Assembly (NCBI GenBank): GCA_963790715.1
Contig: CAWBPN010000018.1
Location: 744,001 to 808,000, forward strand
Length of the DNA: 64,000 nt
Reading direction: 5' to 3'
DNA from: DCFW01 sp963790715
Lineage (GTDB): Bacteria > Bacteroidota > Bacteroidia > Bacteroidales > Bacteroidaceae
Shown here one piece after another: positions 25,540-34,229 of the stretch. The stretch's first letter is position 1. Every line of letters starts with the position of its first letter. The position numbers were made by a program, and so were the translations under genes. Under the pieces are notes generated by a model. That model made no database searches and was not told where the DNA came from. It saw only the letters and a program-made list of their open reading frames with translations.

Positions 25540-26520
25540 ATGGAGAAAATAATTGGAATCGGCAATGCTCTGACCGACATTTTAGCTACGATGAAGGATG
25601 ATTCTTTGTTATCAAAAATGAATTTGCCTAAAGGTAGCACACAGTTTATCAATAAAGAAAAATTGCCCGAAGTTCAAAATTTATTTGCTAAGATGGACAC
25701 TAAGCGCAGACCGGGCGGATCGGCTGCAAACACGATACGCGCTCTGGCTAACATGGGCTCTTCAACCGGATTTATAGGAAAGATAGGCCATGATGAAACC
25801 GGCGAATTCTATATCAACAGTCTACGTGAACTTGGCATAGATACGCATTTCAATTATTCGGAGTTACCTTCAGGTATAGCCTCAACGCTAATTACACCCG
25901 ACGGTGAACGAACATTTATAGATTATTTAGGTGCTGCAGCCACGCTTGAGGACAAAGACATCAGCAAAGATACCCTCAGCAACTATTCTTTCCTCTATAT
26001 AGAAGGCTATTTGGTACAAAACCATGAAATGATTATTCATGCCTTGCAAACCGCAAAGCAAATCGGGCTTAAGGTTTGTCTCGATTTATCAAGTTACAAT
26101 ATTGTGGAAGCCGACAGAGACTTCTTTAAAGACTTAATAGGTAAATTCGTAGATATTGTATTTGCCAATGAAGAAGAAGCTAAAGCTTTCACAGGCAAAG
26201 AAGAAAAAGAAGCTTTAAATGATATGGCCGAACTTTGTGAAATAGCCGTATTGAAAGTGGGCGCACGCGGTTCGTACATACGCAAAAAGAACAATACGGT
26301 AAAAGTGGATGCTTCACCGAATGTAAAAGTAATCGACACAACAGCTGCCGGTGATTACTATGCGGCAGGCTTCTTGTATGGGCTGATCAACGGTTATGAA
26401 TTAGTAAATTGCGGTGCCATAGGTTCACTATTATCCGAAAACATAATTGAAGTAATAGGTGCTTCGTTACCTGATGACAATTGGGATAAGATAAAGAAGC
26501 AAATTAAAGAATTAGCATAA
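25540..26520 (+). CDS. PfkB-family kinase, adenosine-kinase-like
   Basis: 326 residues. The PfkB signature 1 region has RRPGGSAANTIRALANMG and signature 2 has DTTAAGDYYAAGFLYG. The Asp of signature 2 is the catalytic base. The first Gly of the usual GAGD anion hole is Ala here, which occurs in some Bacteroidetes members. The substrate is most likely adenosine or another nucleoside, judging by similarity to the bacterial adenosine kinases, but sugars cannot be excluded. A -7 box TATCTTTG stands at 25515-25522. Its TAA overlaps the ATG of the next gene by one base, so the two are translationally coupled. Confidence 0.9.
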   Translation: MEKIIGIGNALTDILATMKDDSLLSKMNLPKGSTQFINKEKLPEVQNLFAKMDTKRRPGGSAANTIRALANMGSSTGFIGKIGHDETGEFYINSLRELGIDTHFNYSELPSGIASTLITPDGERTFIDYLGAAATLEDKDISKDTLSNYSFLYIEGYLVQNHEMIIHALQTAKQIGLKVCLDLSSYNIVEADRDFFKDLIGKFVDIVFANEEEAKAFTGKEEKEALNDMAELCEIAVLKVGARGSYIRKKNNTVKVDASPNVKVIDTTAAGDYYAAGFLYGLINGYELVNCGAIGSLLSENIIEVIGASLPDDNWDKIKKQIKELA

Positions 26521-28208
26521 TGAAAAGACTTGGTTGCAAATACCTCTGGATTATCGCCTGCTTATTGGTGGGCTTTTCTCTGTCAGCCATGGGCGACGGA
26601 GGCAAGAAAACATTCGATAAATCGAAGAATCTTGATTTGTTCAATGCCGTCTACAAAGAATTAGACCAAAACTATGTTGATACTATTGATCCGAACAAGG
26701 CGGTTACAACTGCAATAAATGCCATGACCGAATCATTGGATCCGTACACCAATTATTTTACCGAAGACGAAGCTTTGGATTTCAAGTCACAAATAAGCGG
26801 TAACTACGGCGGTGTAGGTGCGGTTATAACTCCATATAAGGGACAAGTGGTAATTGATGAACCATACGAAGGTATGCCGGCAGATAAAGCAGGAGTGAAA
26901 GCAGGTGACATTATGCTTGAAATAGACGGTAAAAGTTTGAAAGGCCTTACATCCTCAGCTGTAAGCGAGCGGTTACGCGGTGTTGCAGGCAGCAGTTTTA
27001 TGCTGAAAGTTGAGCGTCCCGGAACGGCAAAGCCTATAACATTTAAAATAATACGTGCCAACATACAAGTGCCTGCAGTACCTTATTACGATGTAGTCAA
27101 CGATTCCACCGGATACATAATGCTAAGTTCGTTCACAGGCAAGCCTTCAAAAGAATTTAAAGAGGCTTTTCTTAATCTGACTAAAAGAAACATCAAATCA
27201 CTAATAGTCGATTTACGCGACAATGGCGGAGGCTTATTGGACGAGGCTGTAACCATAGCGAACTACTTCCTGCCGAAAGGTAAACAAGTTGTGTCGACAC
27301 ACGGCAGAATCAGTTCGGCCAAGCGCGAATATAAAACTACGTCAAATCCTCTTAACACAGAGATACCTATCGCCATATTGGTAAACAGCAACAGTGCTTC
27401 AGCCTCTGAAGTGTTTACCGGAGCCATGGAGGACTATGACCGTGCAGTGGTTATCGGAGAACGTACATTCGGCAAAGGATTGGTGCAGACGACTCGCAGT
27501 TTGCCTTACGGTGCGGCAATAAAGATTACTACAGCAAAATATTATACTCCCAGCGGACGTTGCGTACAGGCAATCGACTATAAGCATCGTAATGCAGACG
27601 GCAGTGTAGGACGCATTCCCGACAGTTTAACAAACATATTCCATACGGCAGACGGTAGAATAGTTCGTGATGGTGGAGGTATTACACCTGATTTTGAAGT
27701 TAAAACAAAGAAACTACCTAATCTCGAAGCATATCTTACCGATGCGATGGATGATAAAAGAAATATATTCGATTTCGCAACGCAATATTGCCTTAAGCAT
27801 CGCACAATTGCTCCTGCCAAAGATTTCGAACTTAGCGATGCCGAATATGATGAGTTCAAGGCTCAGTTGAAAAAGAACAACTTCACATACGACCGTGAAA
27901 GCACAAAGCTATTAAAAGAGCTCCGTGAAATGGCCAACTTTGAAGGTTATCAAGATGCGAAGCCCGAATTAGACCAGTTGGAGAAGAAGTTTAACCATAA
28001 TTTAGACCAGGATTTGGATTACTTCAAGAAAGACATAAAGAAAATGATAGCAATGGAAATACTTTCCCGCTATCAATATCAAAAAGGTGCAATTACCGAA
28101 GAACTTAAAGGCGATGACGACTTGCAAAAAGCATTGGATGTTTTACATAACAAAAGTCTTTACCAAAAGACTTTATCTGCACCAATAGCACAAAGCAATA
28201 ATAAATAA
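26520..28208 (+). CDS. S41 C-terminal processing peptidase (CtpA type)
   Basis: 562 residues with a signal peptide or N-terminal anchor (MKRLGCKYLWIIACLLVGFS). A PDZ domain covers roughly residues 95-185 (DEPYEGMPADKAGVKAGDIM). The peptidase domain follows with the serine motif NSNSASASEVFTGAMEDY and the lysine in ERTFGKGLVQT, a complete Ser/Lys dyad. A helical C-terminal extension (QLEKKFNHNLDQDLDYFKKD) is typical of the longer Bacteroidetes forms. It acts in the periplasm on protein C-termini. Coupled to the PfkB kinase gene by a one-base overlap, although the functional link is not obvious. Confidence 0.94.
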   Translation: MKRLGCKYLWIIACLLVGFSLSAMGDGGKKTFDKSKNLDLFNAVYKELDQNYVDTIDPNKAVTTAINAMTESLDPYTNYFTEDEALDFKSQISGNYGGVGAVITPYKGQVVIDEPYEGMPADKAGVKAGDIMLEIDGKSLKGLTSSAVSERLRGVAGSSFMLKVERPGTAKPITFKIIRANIQVPAVPYYDVVNDSTGYIMLSSFTGKPSKEFKEAFLNLTKRNIKSLIVDLRDNGGGLLDEAVTIANYFLPKGKQVVSTHGRISSAKREYKTTSNPLNTEIPIAILVNSNSASASEVFTGAMEDYDRAVVIGERTFGKGLVQTTRSLPYGAAIKITTAKYYTPSGRCVQAIDYKHRNADGSVGRIPDSLTNIFHTADGRIVRDGGGITPDFEVKTKKLPNLEAYLTDAMDDKRNIFDFATQYCLKHRTIAPAKDFELSDAEYDEFKAQLKKNNFTYDRESTKLLKELREMANFEGYQDAKPELDQLEKKFNHNLDQDLDYFKKDIKKMIAMEILSRYQYQKGAITEELKGDDDLQKALDVLHNKSLYQKTLSAPIAQSNNK

Positions 28209-28222
28209 TACAGTATCAATAA

Positions 28223-28277
28223 GAACAGGAATATCAATTGAAGGAGGAAACTTCATTGATATTCCTGTTCTCTTTTT
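28223..28277 (+). terminator. Intrinsic terminator after the S41 gene
   Basis: GAACAGGAATATCAAT (28223-28238) is the exact reverse complement of ATTGATATTCCTGTTC (28255-28270), followed by TCTTTTTAT. It can also serve the convergent GH43 gene. Confidence 0.9.
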
Positions 28278-28305
28278 ATATCGACTATTTACACTCAGGC
28301 CATTA

Positions 28306-30048
28306 TCATGGCTGAATATCATTTGCCGAAGTGGCGTATAATCCGATCATACTGCCGGTGAATCCTCCGGCAACATTTGTTGAAAGAATATCACCTGAAA
28401 CAGTACCGCCTACATTGTTATAGTTTTGTCTATCGAGAGAGTAACTAAATTCATAATCATTGCCTTTTGCCTTAACCTGTAATGTTATAGGTGTGTTTAC
28501 CTTAATAATCTTGCTATCTACTATAGACGTTTCTCTTCTTGCAATCTTTGCCAAAACAATATAATAATCATTATTTTTCTTAGTCAAGCCGAACACATAA
28601 TTGAATCTTTCGCTTTGATAACAAGTAATTCCTGCCAAATCTTTTGCCGACGACGGTTTATAATTAAGTGTTACAGTGGCCGTAAAGCATTGATGTTGCT
28701 GGCGCATAAACAATATGGAAACTGGCTTTACCTCTTTTATATTAGTATCGAAAGGAACAATTTGAAGTCCTTTTTTAGTAACGTTTACAAAATCTTCACG
28801 CGGAGTTCTGATGCCAACCCATCTATAATCCAAGTTTGGTGATGTAAAGTCATCAGCAAACGTGAAGTTACCGTTAGGCATAAATCCATCTTTGCCGGTC
28901 TTGTTTTCCACTCCTTGCGGCATCTTCAATTTAGCCTCAAGAGGAATTAAACCGTTTTCGAATACAGGGAATTCACCACTCCAGTCAATCGGTAACATAA
29001 ACGTTTCGCGACCTGTGTTCACATATCCTTTTTCATTCGGACGAACACCGAGAAATACACCATAATATTTACCATTTGGGCCTTCAACCATATCGGCATG
29101 TCCAGCCCAGTCAACTTTATAATTACGATTATCTCCGAAATATCTTTGTGTCAATATTGGGTTGTTCGCCCAAGGTTTGAACGGTCCTTTTACGCTGTCG
29201 CTCACAAAAATCACTTCACTGTGCCAACCCCCGGTACCGCCTTCGGCGCACATCAAATAATAGCGACCGTTTTTCTTATACATGTGAGGGCCTTCAATCC
29301 AGATAGGTTTCTTGGTTATATCCACACCTCCGTTAACAATTACCTTGTCTGTTCCGGGTATGATTTGATCTGTGTTTACATCGTATTCCCAAATCTTTAT
29401 CACGCGATGACCATTGTAAAGAGGTTTTTCCGGACCATCATTATGCACGATATATGCTTTACCATTATCATCAAAGAAAAGAGACGGGTCTATTCCGTTG
29501 AAGTTTAACTTTATCGGGTCACTCCAACCTTTCATCGGATCCTTTGTTTTCACCACGATATTACCGAAACCTCCGCAGATTTCAGTAGTAATCATATAAA
29601 ACGTATCGTTATTAGGATTATATCTGATAGTTGGCGCATAAATACCTGCACTTATACCGCAATCCTCAACTTTCAGTTGTGATGTGCGGTCAAGAACATA
29701 ACCGAGTTGTTTCCAATTAACCAAATCAGTGGAATGAAAGATAGGCACACCGGGGAACATCGCAAATGAAGAATTCACCAAGTAATAGTCATTTCCTTTT
29801 TTACAAATACTCGGATCAGGATAGCATCCTTGTAAAATAGGCGAATAGAACTCATCGGAAGACAGAGGATTATCTTTGTACACTTTATCATCCCCCTGAT
29901 AAACAAATTTTGAAAACACCGGAGCATTCTTAGGTACATTTACCTTGCTCTTCGCATTTGTAGACAAACAAAAAGCCGAAGTCAGCACAATAATTAAAGC
30001 TACTCCTTCTCTTCGTTTAAAATCAATTTTTAATTTTGATATTTCCAT
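28306..30048 (-). CDS. Glycoside hydrolase family 43, xylosidase/arabinofuranosidase type
   Basis: 580 residues. A signal peptide with a long basic head precedes the mature part (cleavage near STNA). The five-bladed propeller has the three GH43 acids: base Asp78 in CYPDPSIC, the pKa modulator Asp in FNGIDPSLFF, and acid Glu252 in IEGPHMYKKNG. The C-terminal 190 residues are a concanavalin-like beta-sandwich (TFADDFTSPNLDYRWVGIRT onward) as in beta-xylosidases with a GH43_C2 domain. The probable substrate is xylan or arabinoxylan oligosaccharide. It is not in a SusCD locus in this window. It follows the ispG terminator on the same strand. Confidence 0.92.
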   Translation of the reverse strand: MEISKLKIDFKRREGVALIIVLTSAFCLSTNAKSKVNVPKNAPVFSKFVYQGDDKVYKDNPLSSDEFYSPILQGCYPDPSICKKGNDYYLVNSSFAMFPGVPIFHSTDLVNWKQLGYVLDRTSQLKVEDCGISAGIYAPTIRYNPNNDTFYMITTEICGGFGNIVVKTKDPMKGWSDPIKLNFNGIDPSLFFDDNGKAYIVHNDGPEKPLYNGHRVIKIWEYDVNTDQIIPGTDKVIVNGGVDITKKPIWIEGPHMYKKNGRYYLMCAEGGTGGWHSEVIFVSDSVKGPFKPWANNPILTQRYFGDNRNYKVDWAGHADMVEGPNGKYYGVFLGVRPNEKGYVNTGRETFMLPIDWSGEFPVFENGLIPLEAKLKMPQGVENKTGKDGFMPNGNFTFADDFTSPNLDYRWVGIRTPREDFVNVTKKGLQIVPFDTNIKEVKPVSILFMRQQHQCFTATVTLNYKPSSAKDLAGITCYQSERFNYVFGLTKKNNDYYIVLAKIARRETSIVDSKIIKVNTPITLQVKAKGNDYEFSYSLDRQNYNNVGGTVSGDILSTNVAGGFTGSMIGLYATSANDIQP

Positions 30049-30067
30049 GATAATATATAAATTTCTT

Positions 30068-30114
30068 TACAACAAAAATAGAGGATATTAATCACATCCT
30101 CTATTTTTGTTGTA
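30068..30114 (-). terminator. 19-bp perfect inverted repeat between ispG and GH43
   Basis: The arms 30068-30086 and 30096-30114 are exact reverse complements with a 9-base loop; the inner stem is GAGGAT/ATCCTC with flanking A and T runs. It terminates the purE-ispG transcript before the GH43 gene and looks bidirectional. Confidence 0.85.
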
Positions 30115-30155
30115 TCAAATAAATTTTACCATGTTACATCATGTACTTTTTACCA

Positions 30156-31991
30156 TTATTTCCAATCACCGTTTGCTTTTATAAGCTCTACAAGTTTGTC
30201 CACAGCCTCGTTTTCAGGTATATTGCGTTGAATACATTCTTTCTTTTTATATAAAGATACTTTACCGCGTCCGGCACCGACATAACCATAATCGGCATCG
30301 GCCATTTCTCCGGGGCCGTTTACAATGCAGCCCATAATACCTATTTTAAGACCTTTTAGTTGCGATGTGGCAGATTTTATACGTGCGATGGTAGATTGTA
30401 AGTCATATAATGTTCGTCCGCAACTGGGACAAGAAATATATTCCGTCTTAAAAGTACGCAAACGGCCTGCTTGCAATATACCGAAAGCGGTAGCATCTAC
30501 AACAGCATGGCTGAGTTTGCCGTTATTATGGATATATATTCCGTCAGTAAAGCCGTCAATTATGAGTGCTCCCATATCTGCGGCCGCCTTTATTTGCAAA
30601 TTCTCAGCTTCATTCTCGGCATAATGTTGAAAGAATACGACAGGATTGACCAAGCCTTCATTCATCATTTCATGAAGTAAAGCGCGTTGCTCTCCCACTC
30701 TGTTGTCATGATTACTTTGGGCAATCACCACCACTTCGGGATGATATTTAAGGCAAGCACAGACCTCTTCATTAAGCATTACACATGGAAGAAAGAGGAA
30801 TTTGATATCGGTTTGAAGCATTGATGTAGCCACAACATTCTTGTAATTGAATGCCGGATATACATTTTCAATAGGTTGCCAAACATCGGCATCCATGATA
30901 TAACGAACATCGTTCTCACACTTCTCAGGAAGACTTCGGCCAACATAGATATAATCGGGATGCAAATTCGGATCGCAGTCGTTGTTATTATCCATGCGAT
31001 CGGCAATTACCACCGGAACGTTACCGCCACCGATATTGCCTACAGCATGTGTCTTGCGGCGTTCGGGCGACTCATAATTGAAATCCTTGGCAACTACACC
31101 CGGAATATAAATATGTCCCTTTCGCTTACTGATGTAATCAACTAATTTGCGAGCGACCGGTATTTCATTTTCAGGCGGTTCGGAAAGCGACACGCGAATG
31201 GTATCCCCTATACCGTCACTTAATAATGCACCAATACCTAAAGCCGATTTTATTCGTCCATCTTCGCCGTCACCGGCTTCAGTAACACCAAGATGTAAAG
31301 GAAAATTCATATTTTCCTGTTTCATCACTTTCACAAGTAATCGAACGGTTTGCACCATCATCACCATATTTGAAGCCTTAATGGAAATAACAACATTCAT
31401 GAACTTTTGTTCCACGCAAATACGCAGGAATTCCATACATGACTCCACCATACCGACAGGAGTATTTCCATAGCGGGACATAATGCGGTCAGACAACGAA
31501 CCGTGGTTTACACCAATACGAATTACAGTATAATTCTCCTTACATATATTCAAGAACGGAATGAAACGGTCGCGAATCTTTTGTATTTCCGCAGCATACT
31601 CTTCATCGGTATAAGTAAGATGCTTGAAAGTACGTGCAGGATCAACATAATTGCCTGGATTTATGCGAACAGCCTCTGCATACTTGGCAGCAACATCCGC
31701 TACATGGGCATTGAAATGCACGTCGGCAACCAAAGGCACCATACATCCGTCGACACGTAAAGCAGCGTTGATGTGTTGCAAGTTCTCCGCTTCACGCAAG
31801 CCTTGTGTAGTAAGACGTGCATACTCACATCCGGCATCCACCATGCGATGAATCTGAGCCACACAGGCATCAGTGTCGTTAGTATTGGTGTTTGTCATGG
31901 ATTGAATGCGAATCGGATTATCTCCGCCGAGCGGTACGTTACCGATATTTACTTCGCATGTTTCGCGACGCGAATAATTGAACAAGTCCAT
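30156..31991 (-). CDS. ispG: 4-hydroxy-3-methylbut-2-enyl diphosphate synthase, long form
   Basis: 611 residues from ATG 31991 (MDLFNYSRRETCEVNIGNVP); a TTG two codons upstream is less likely. The N-terminal TIM barrel (NPIRIQSMTNTNTNDTDACV) is followed by a large insert of about 250 residues and then the iron-sulfur domain with CPSCGRTLYDL and GIMGCIVNGPGEMADADYGY. The insert makes it longer than the roughly 370-residue E. coli enzyme and is the known form of Bacteroidetes and Chlamydiae. It catalyses the reductive step from MEcPP to HMBPP in the MEP isoprenoid pathway. It starts two bases after the purE stop. Confidence 0.96.
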   Translation of the reverse strand: MDLFNYSRRETCEVNIGNVPLGGDNPIRIQSMTNTNTNDTDACVAQIHRMVDAGCEYARLTTQGLREAENLQHINAALRVDGCMVPLVADVHFNAHVADVAAKYAEAVRINPGNYVDPARTFKHLTYTDEEYAAEIQKIRDRFIPFLNICKENYTVIRIGVNHGSLSDRIMSRYGNTPVGMVESCMEFLRICVEQKFMNVVISIKASNMVMMVQTVRLLVKVMKQENMNFPLHLGVTEAGDGEDGRIKSALGIGALLSDGIGDTIRVSLSEPPENEIPVARKLVDYISKRKGHIYIPGVVAKDFNYESPERRKTHAVGNIGGGNVPVVIADRMDNNNDCDPNLHPDYIYVGRSLPEKCENDVRYIMDADVWQPIENVYPAFNYKNVVATSMLQTDIKFLFLPCVMLNEEVCACLKYHPEVVVIAQSNHDNRVGEQRALLHEMMNEGLVNPVVFFQHYAENEAENLQIKAAADMGALIIDGFTDGIYIHNNGKLSHAVVDATAFGILQAGRLRTFKTEYISCPSCGRTLYDLQSTIARIKSATSQLKGLKIGIMGCIVNGPGEMADADYGYVGAGRGKVSLYKKKECIQRNIPENEAVDKLVELIKANGDWK

Positions 31992-31993
31992 GC

Positions 31994-32500
31994 TCAATTG
32001 GTTTTAAAAGTGAATTTTATTTCTTTTAAATCGGCGTTGGCCTTTGTAATTTTATTCTTCAAACTCTCTTTGTAAGCTACAAACTTCTTTGCTATTCCGG
32101 CATCTGTCAATGATAATATTTGCATAGCCAAAATAGCCGAGTTCAAAGCAGCATTTACTCCCACCGTAGCAACAGGTATTCCGGGAGGCATCTGAACAAT
32201 AGCCAACAACGAATCCATACCATCGAAAGATGCCTTGATAGGAACGCCGATAACAGGAAGCGGAGTTTGAGCAGCAATAACGCCCGGCAAATGCGCAGCC
32301 ATACCGGCACCAGCAATAATGACTTTAATGCCGCGACCTGCTGCTTTCGTTGCAAATTCGGTAACAGCTTCGGGTGTACGATGGGCTGAAAGAGCATTAA
32401 CTTCGAAAGGTATCTCCATTTCGTCTAAGAACTTGGCAGCTTTCTCCATCACGCTGTAATCTGAGGTACTGCCCATAATAATACTAATAATCGGTTCCAT
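31994..32500 (-). CDS. purE: N5-carboxyaminoimidazole ribonucleotide mutase
   Basis: 168 residues from ATG 32500 (MEPIISIIMGSTSDYSVMEK). The class I PurE motifs SDYSVMEKA, SAHRTPEAV and GAGMAAHLPGVIAAQT are present, with active-site Ser and His. It converts N5-CAIR to CAIR in purine synthesis. Start choice: a reading from 32533 would add 11 residues with no counterpart in the family. It is the first gene of a two-gene unit with ispG, an arrangement I have seen as common in Bacteroidales. Confidence 0.96.
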   Translation of the reverse strand: MEPIISIIMGSTSDYSVMEKAAKFLDEMEIPFEVNALSAHRTPEAVTEFATKAAGRGIKVIIAGAGMAAHLPGVIAAQTPLPVIGVPIKASFDGMDSLLAIVQMPPGIPVATVGVNAALNSAILAMQILSLTDAGIAKKFVAYKESLKNKITKANADLKEIKFTFKTN

Positions 32501-32573
32501 ATATCTTATATATTTATTAATATCAAAAATCAATGCAAAAATAACAATATATTTCCATTATTAGCTCATTAGT

Positions 32574-32745
32574 TTACATAACTATCTCATACACCACTGC
32601 CGAAGTGTTGGCTTTAGCTGCTAATTCAATAGTATTATCCTACCAAGACCTTTCCATCCAACGTCATTGCTTTAATTTCAAAATTACCTTTAACGGGTTT
32701 CAATTCATCGGAAATTATCCGATACTATCCTGTCAAAAATTGGAT
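32574..32745 (-). pseudogene. C-terminal remnant of a GH2/beta-mannosidase-like gene
   Basis: On the minus strand the frame reads YRIISDELKPVKGNFEIKAM then TLDGKVLV, and after a one-base frameshift near 32640 continues NTIELAAKANTSAVVYEIVM and TAA. The pattern of D(E/G)LKPVKG, an (F/L)DGKVL turn and a closing VYEI strand fits the last Ig-like domain of GH2 mannosidases. Everything upstream is lost, and the remnant begins only a few bases from the hairpin at 32753-32792. The family call is tentative. Confidence 0.45.
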
Positions 32746-32752
32746 TTAATTA

Positions 32753-32792
32753 CTGAGTCCCCTTTAAAAAGTGCATTTTAAAAGGGACTCAG
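32753..32792. repeat. 17-bp inverted repeat, probable IS scar or terminator
   Basis: CTGAGTCCCCTTTAAAA (32753-32769) and TTTTAAAAGGGACTCAG (32776-32792) pair with a single mismatch across 6 bases. It lies between the GH2-like remnant and the CE1 esterase stop. The end motif GAGTCCCCTTTAAAA is similar in style to AGTGTCCCGTTTTTAA at 5811-5845. It may also stop the esterase transcript. Confidence 0.55.
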
Positions 32793-32853
32793 ATAATTAT
32801 AATAATAACAAAAGGGATGAGCACTTAACACTGAAGCATTATCTACTTTGCTA

Positions 32854-33960
32854 TTACCTAAATAGTTGTGGAGCAAATAAATACAAATCTTCACGCCATA
32901 CCGGCCACGTGTGACCGCCTTTACCGGAATCATAGTATTTGTAATTGATGCCTAATTGGTCGAATCGGTCTCTCATAATCTTGCCGTTGGTGTAAGCAAT
33001 ATCGTCTTTTCCTCCCATACTTAGCCAAAAGAGTTTTATAGAATTATTAAATTCGTTTTTATGACTTGTGAGAAACTTATAACTGTCTTCTGCTTCATTG
33101 CCATTGCCAAAAAAAGGATTTTTCTGAGCAAACCAACCTGAACTGAATACTCCCAAATAGTGGAAATAATCATAATGTGGAATGCCTACATACAAAGTAT
33201 ATATGCCACCCATTGACAAACCGGCCAATGCACGCTTATCTGCAGAAGCTTCCGCACGGTAATTCTTTTCGATGAAAGGAACAACATTACCCATAATCTC
33301 TTTTTCAATTCCTGCATATCCGCCCACATTAGCATCAAAACCGACGACTAACATTTTTACGGCTTTTCCTGCTGCAATCAGATTGTCAAGAATAATATCC
33401 GTACGGCCCTGTTGCATCCATCCACGAGCATCTTCGCCACCACCATGCATTATGTATAGTACAGGATATTTCTCTGTGATGGATTCGTCATATCCGGCCG
33501 GAGTATAAACATATAGCTTGCGCCACTTGTTTGTAGTTGTAGAGAAATAATATTTTGTCCTCACATCGCCATGAGGAACATCTGATACCTCATATTGTTT
33601 TTCTCCGTCACCGTAAGGAATTTCGATACAACTCATCATCCGTCCGCATCCGTAAAACGTTTCGCTTGCAGGGTCGGACACCGAAACACCGTCAATAATC
33701 AAACTGTAATAATGAATACCAGAACCCTGAGGATCGGTAGTAACCGTCCACACACCGGCATTGTCCTTAACCATATCATACTTATGACCTAAATCTACTT
33801 GCACTTGTTTTGCTTCGGGAGCTTTCAGTTGGAACTCTACGCGATTATCCGGTAATACCATTGGATAACGTTGATTAGGAACATTTGTAATTGCAGGCTC
33901 TTGCCCAAAGATAGAGCCGACAGACACGATGCTTAAAATAAGCAATAAAAGTTTTTTCAT
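32854..33960 (-). CDS. Carbohydrate esterase family 1 (feruloyl/acetyl xylan esterase type)
   Basis: 368 residues with a signal peptide (cleavage near IFGQ). An N-terminal CBM48/E-set domain (VEFQLKAPEAKQVQVDLG) precedes the alpha/beta hydrolase. The nucleophile is Ser249 in LAGLSMGGIYT, the oxyanion region is VLYIMHGGGEDARGW, and the His is in GKGGHTWPVWRE near the C-terminus. This layout matches CE1 esterases that remove ferulate or acetyl groups from xylan. With the GH43 and GH3 genes nearby it points to plant cell-wall use. The signal peptide has no lipobox, so it is periplasmic or released. Confidence 0.9.
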   Translation of the reverse strand: MKKLLLLILSIVSVGSIFGQEPAITNVPNQRYPMVLPDNRVEFQLKAPEAKQVQVDLGHKYDMVKDNAGVWTVTTDPQGSGIHYYSLIIDGVSVSDPASETFYGCGRMMSCIEIPYGDGEKQYEVSDVPHGDVRTKYYFSTTTNKWRKLYVYTPAGYDESITEKYPVLYIMHGGGEDARGWMQQGRTDIILDNLIAAGKAVKMLVVGFDANVGGYAGIEKEIMGNVVPFIEKNYRAEASADKRALAGLSMGGIYTLYVGIPHYDYFHYLGVFSSGWFAQKNPFFGNGNEAEDSYKFLTSHKNEFNNSIKLFWLSMGGKDDIAYTNGKIMRDRFDQLGINYKYYDSGKGGHTWPVWREDLYLFAPQLFR

Positions 33961-34162
33961 AATAATTCAATTTTAATCTTTCAAAAATACGAACTATTAC
34001 CTACACTATATAGAAATGTTGTTACAAAAAAGTTTCCTTACGTTACTTCTTTTCATTTAGTGATATAATATCACATCATTGCAATGCCAGTTCATTCTGT
34101 TTTCAAGATCCGGTATTGGAAAATAGCTGTTACAATAAAGGTATTTGCTTATAATAACAGTA

Positions 34163-34197
34163 TAAAAAATAGCGGGCAACTAGTTTATAGTCACCCG
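34163..34197 (-). terminator. Intrinsic terminator of the glycyl-tRNA synthetase gene
   Basis: On the minus strand CGGGTGACTA pairs with TAGTTGCCCG through two G-U pairs around TAAAC, followed by CTATTTTTTAT. Confidence 0.8.
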
Positions 34198-34229
34198 ATT
34201 AAGTTTTTCATTGATAATTGTGTGCGGTA

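Noticed and set aside
30156..31991. IspG as a gene fusion
   Set aside because: The extra 250 residues are the known insert of the Bacteroidetes/Chlamydiae form, not a new fusion.
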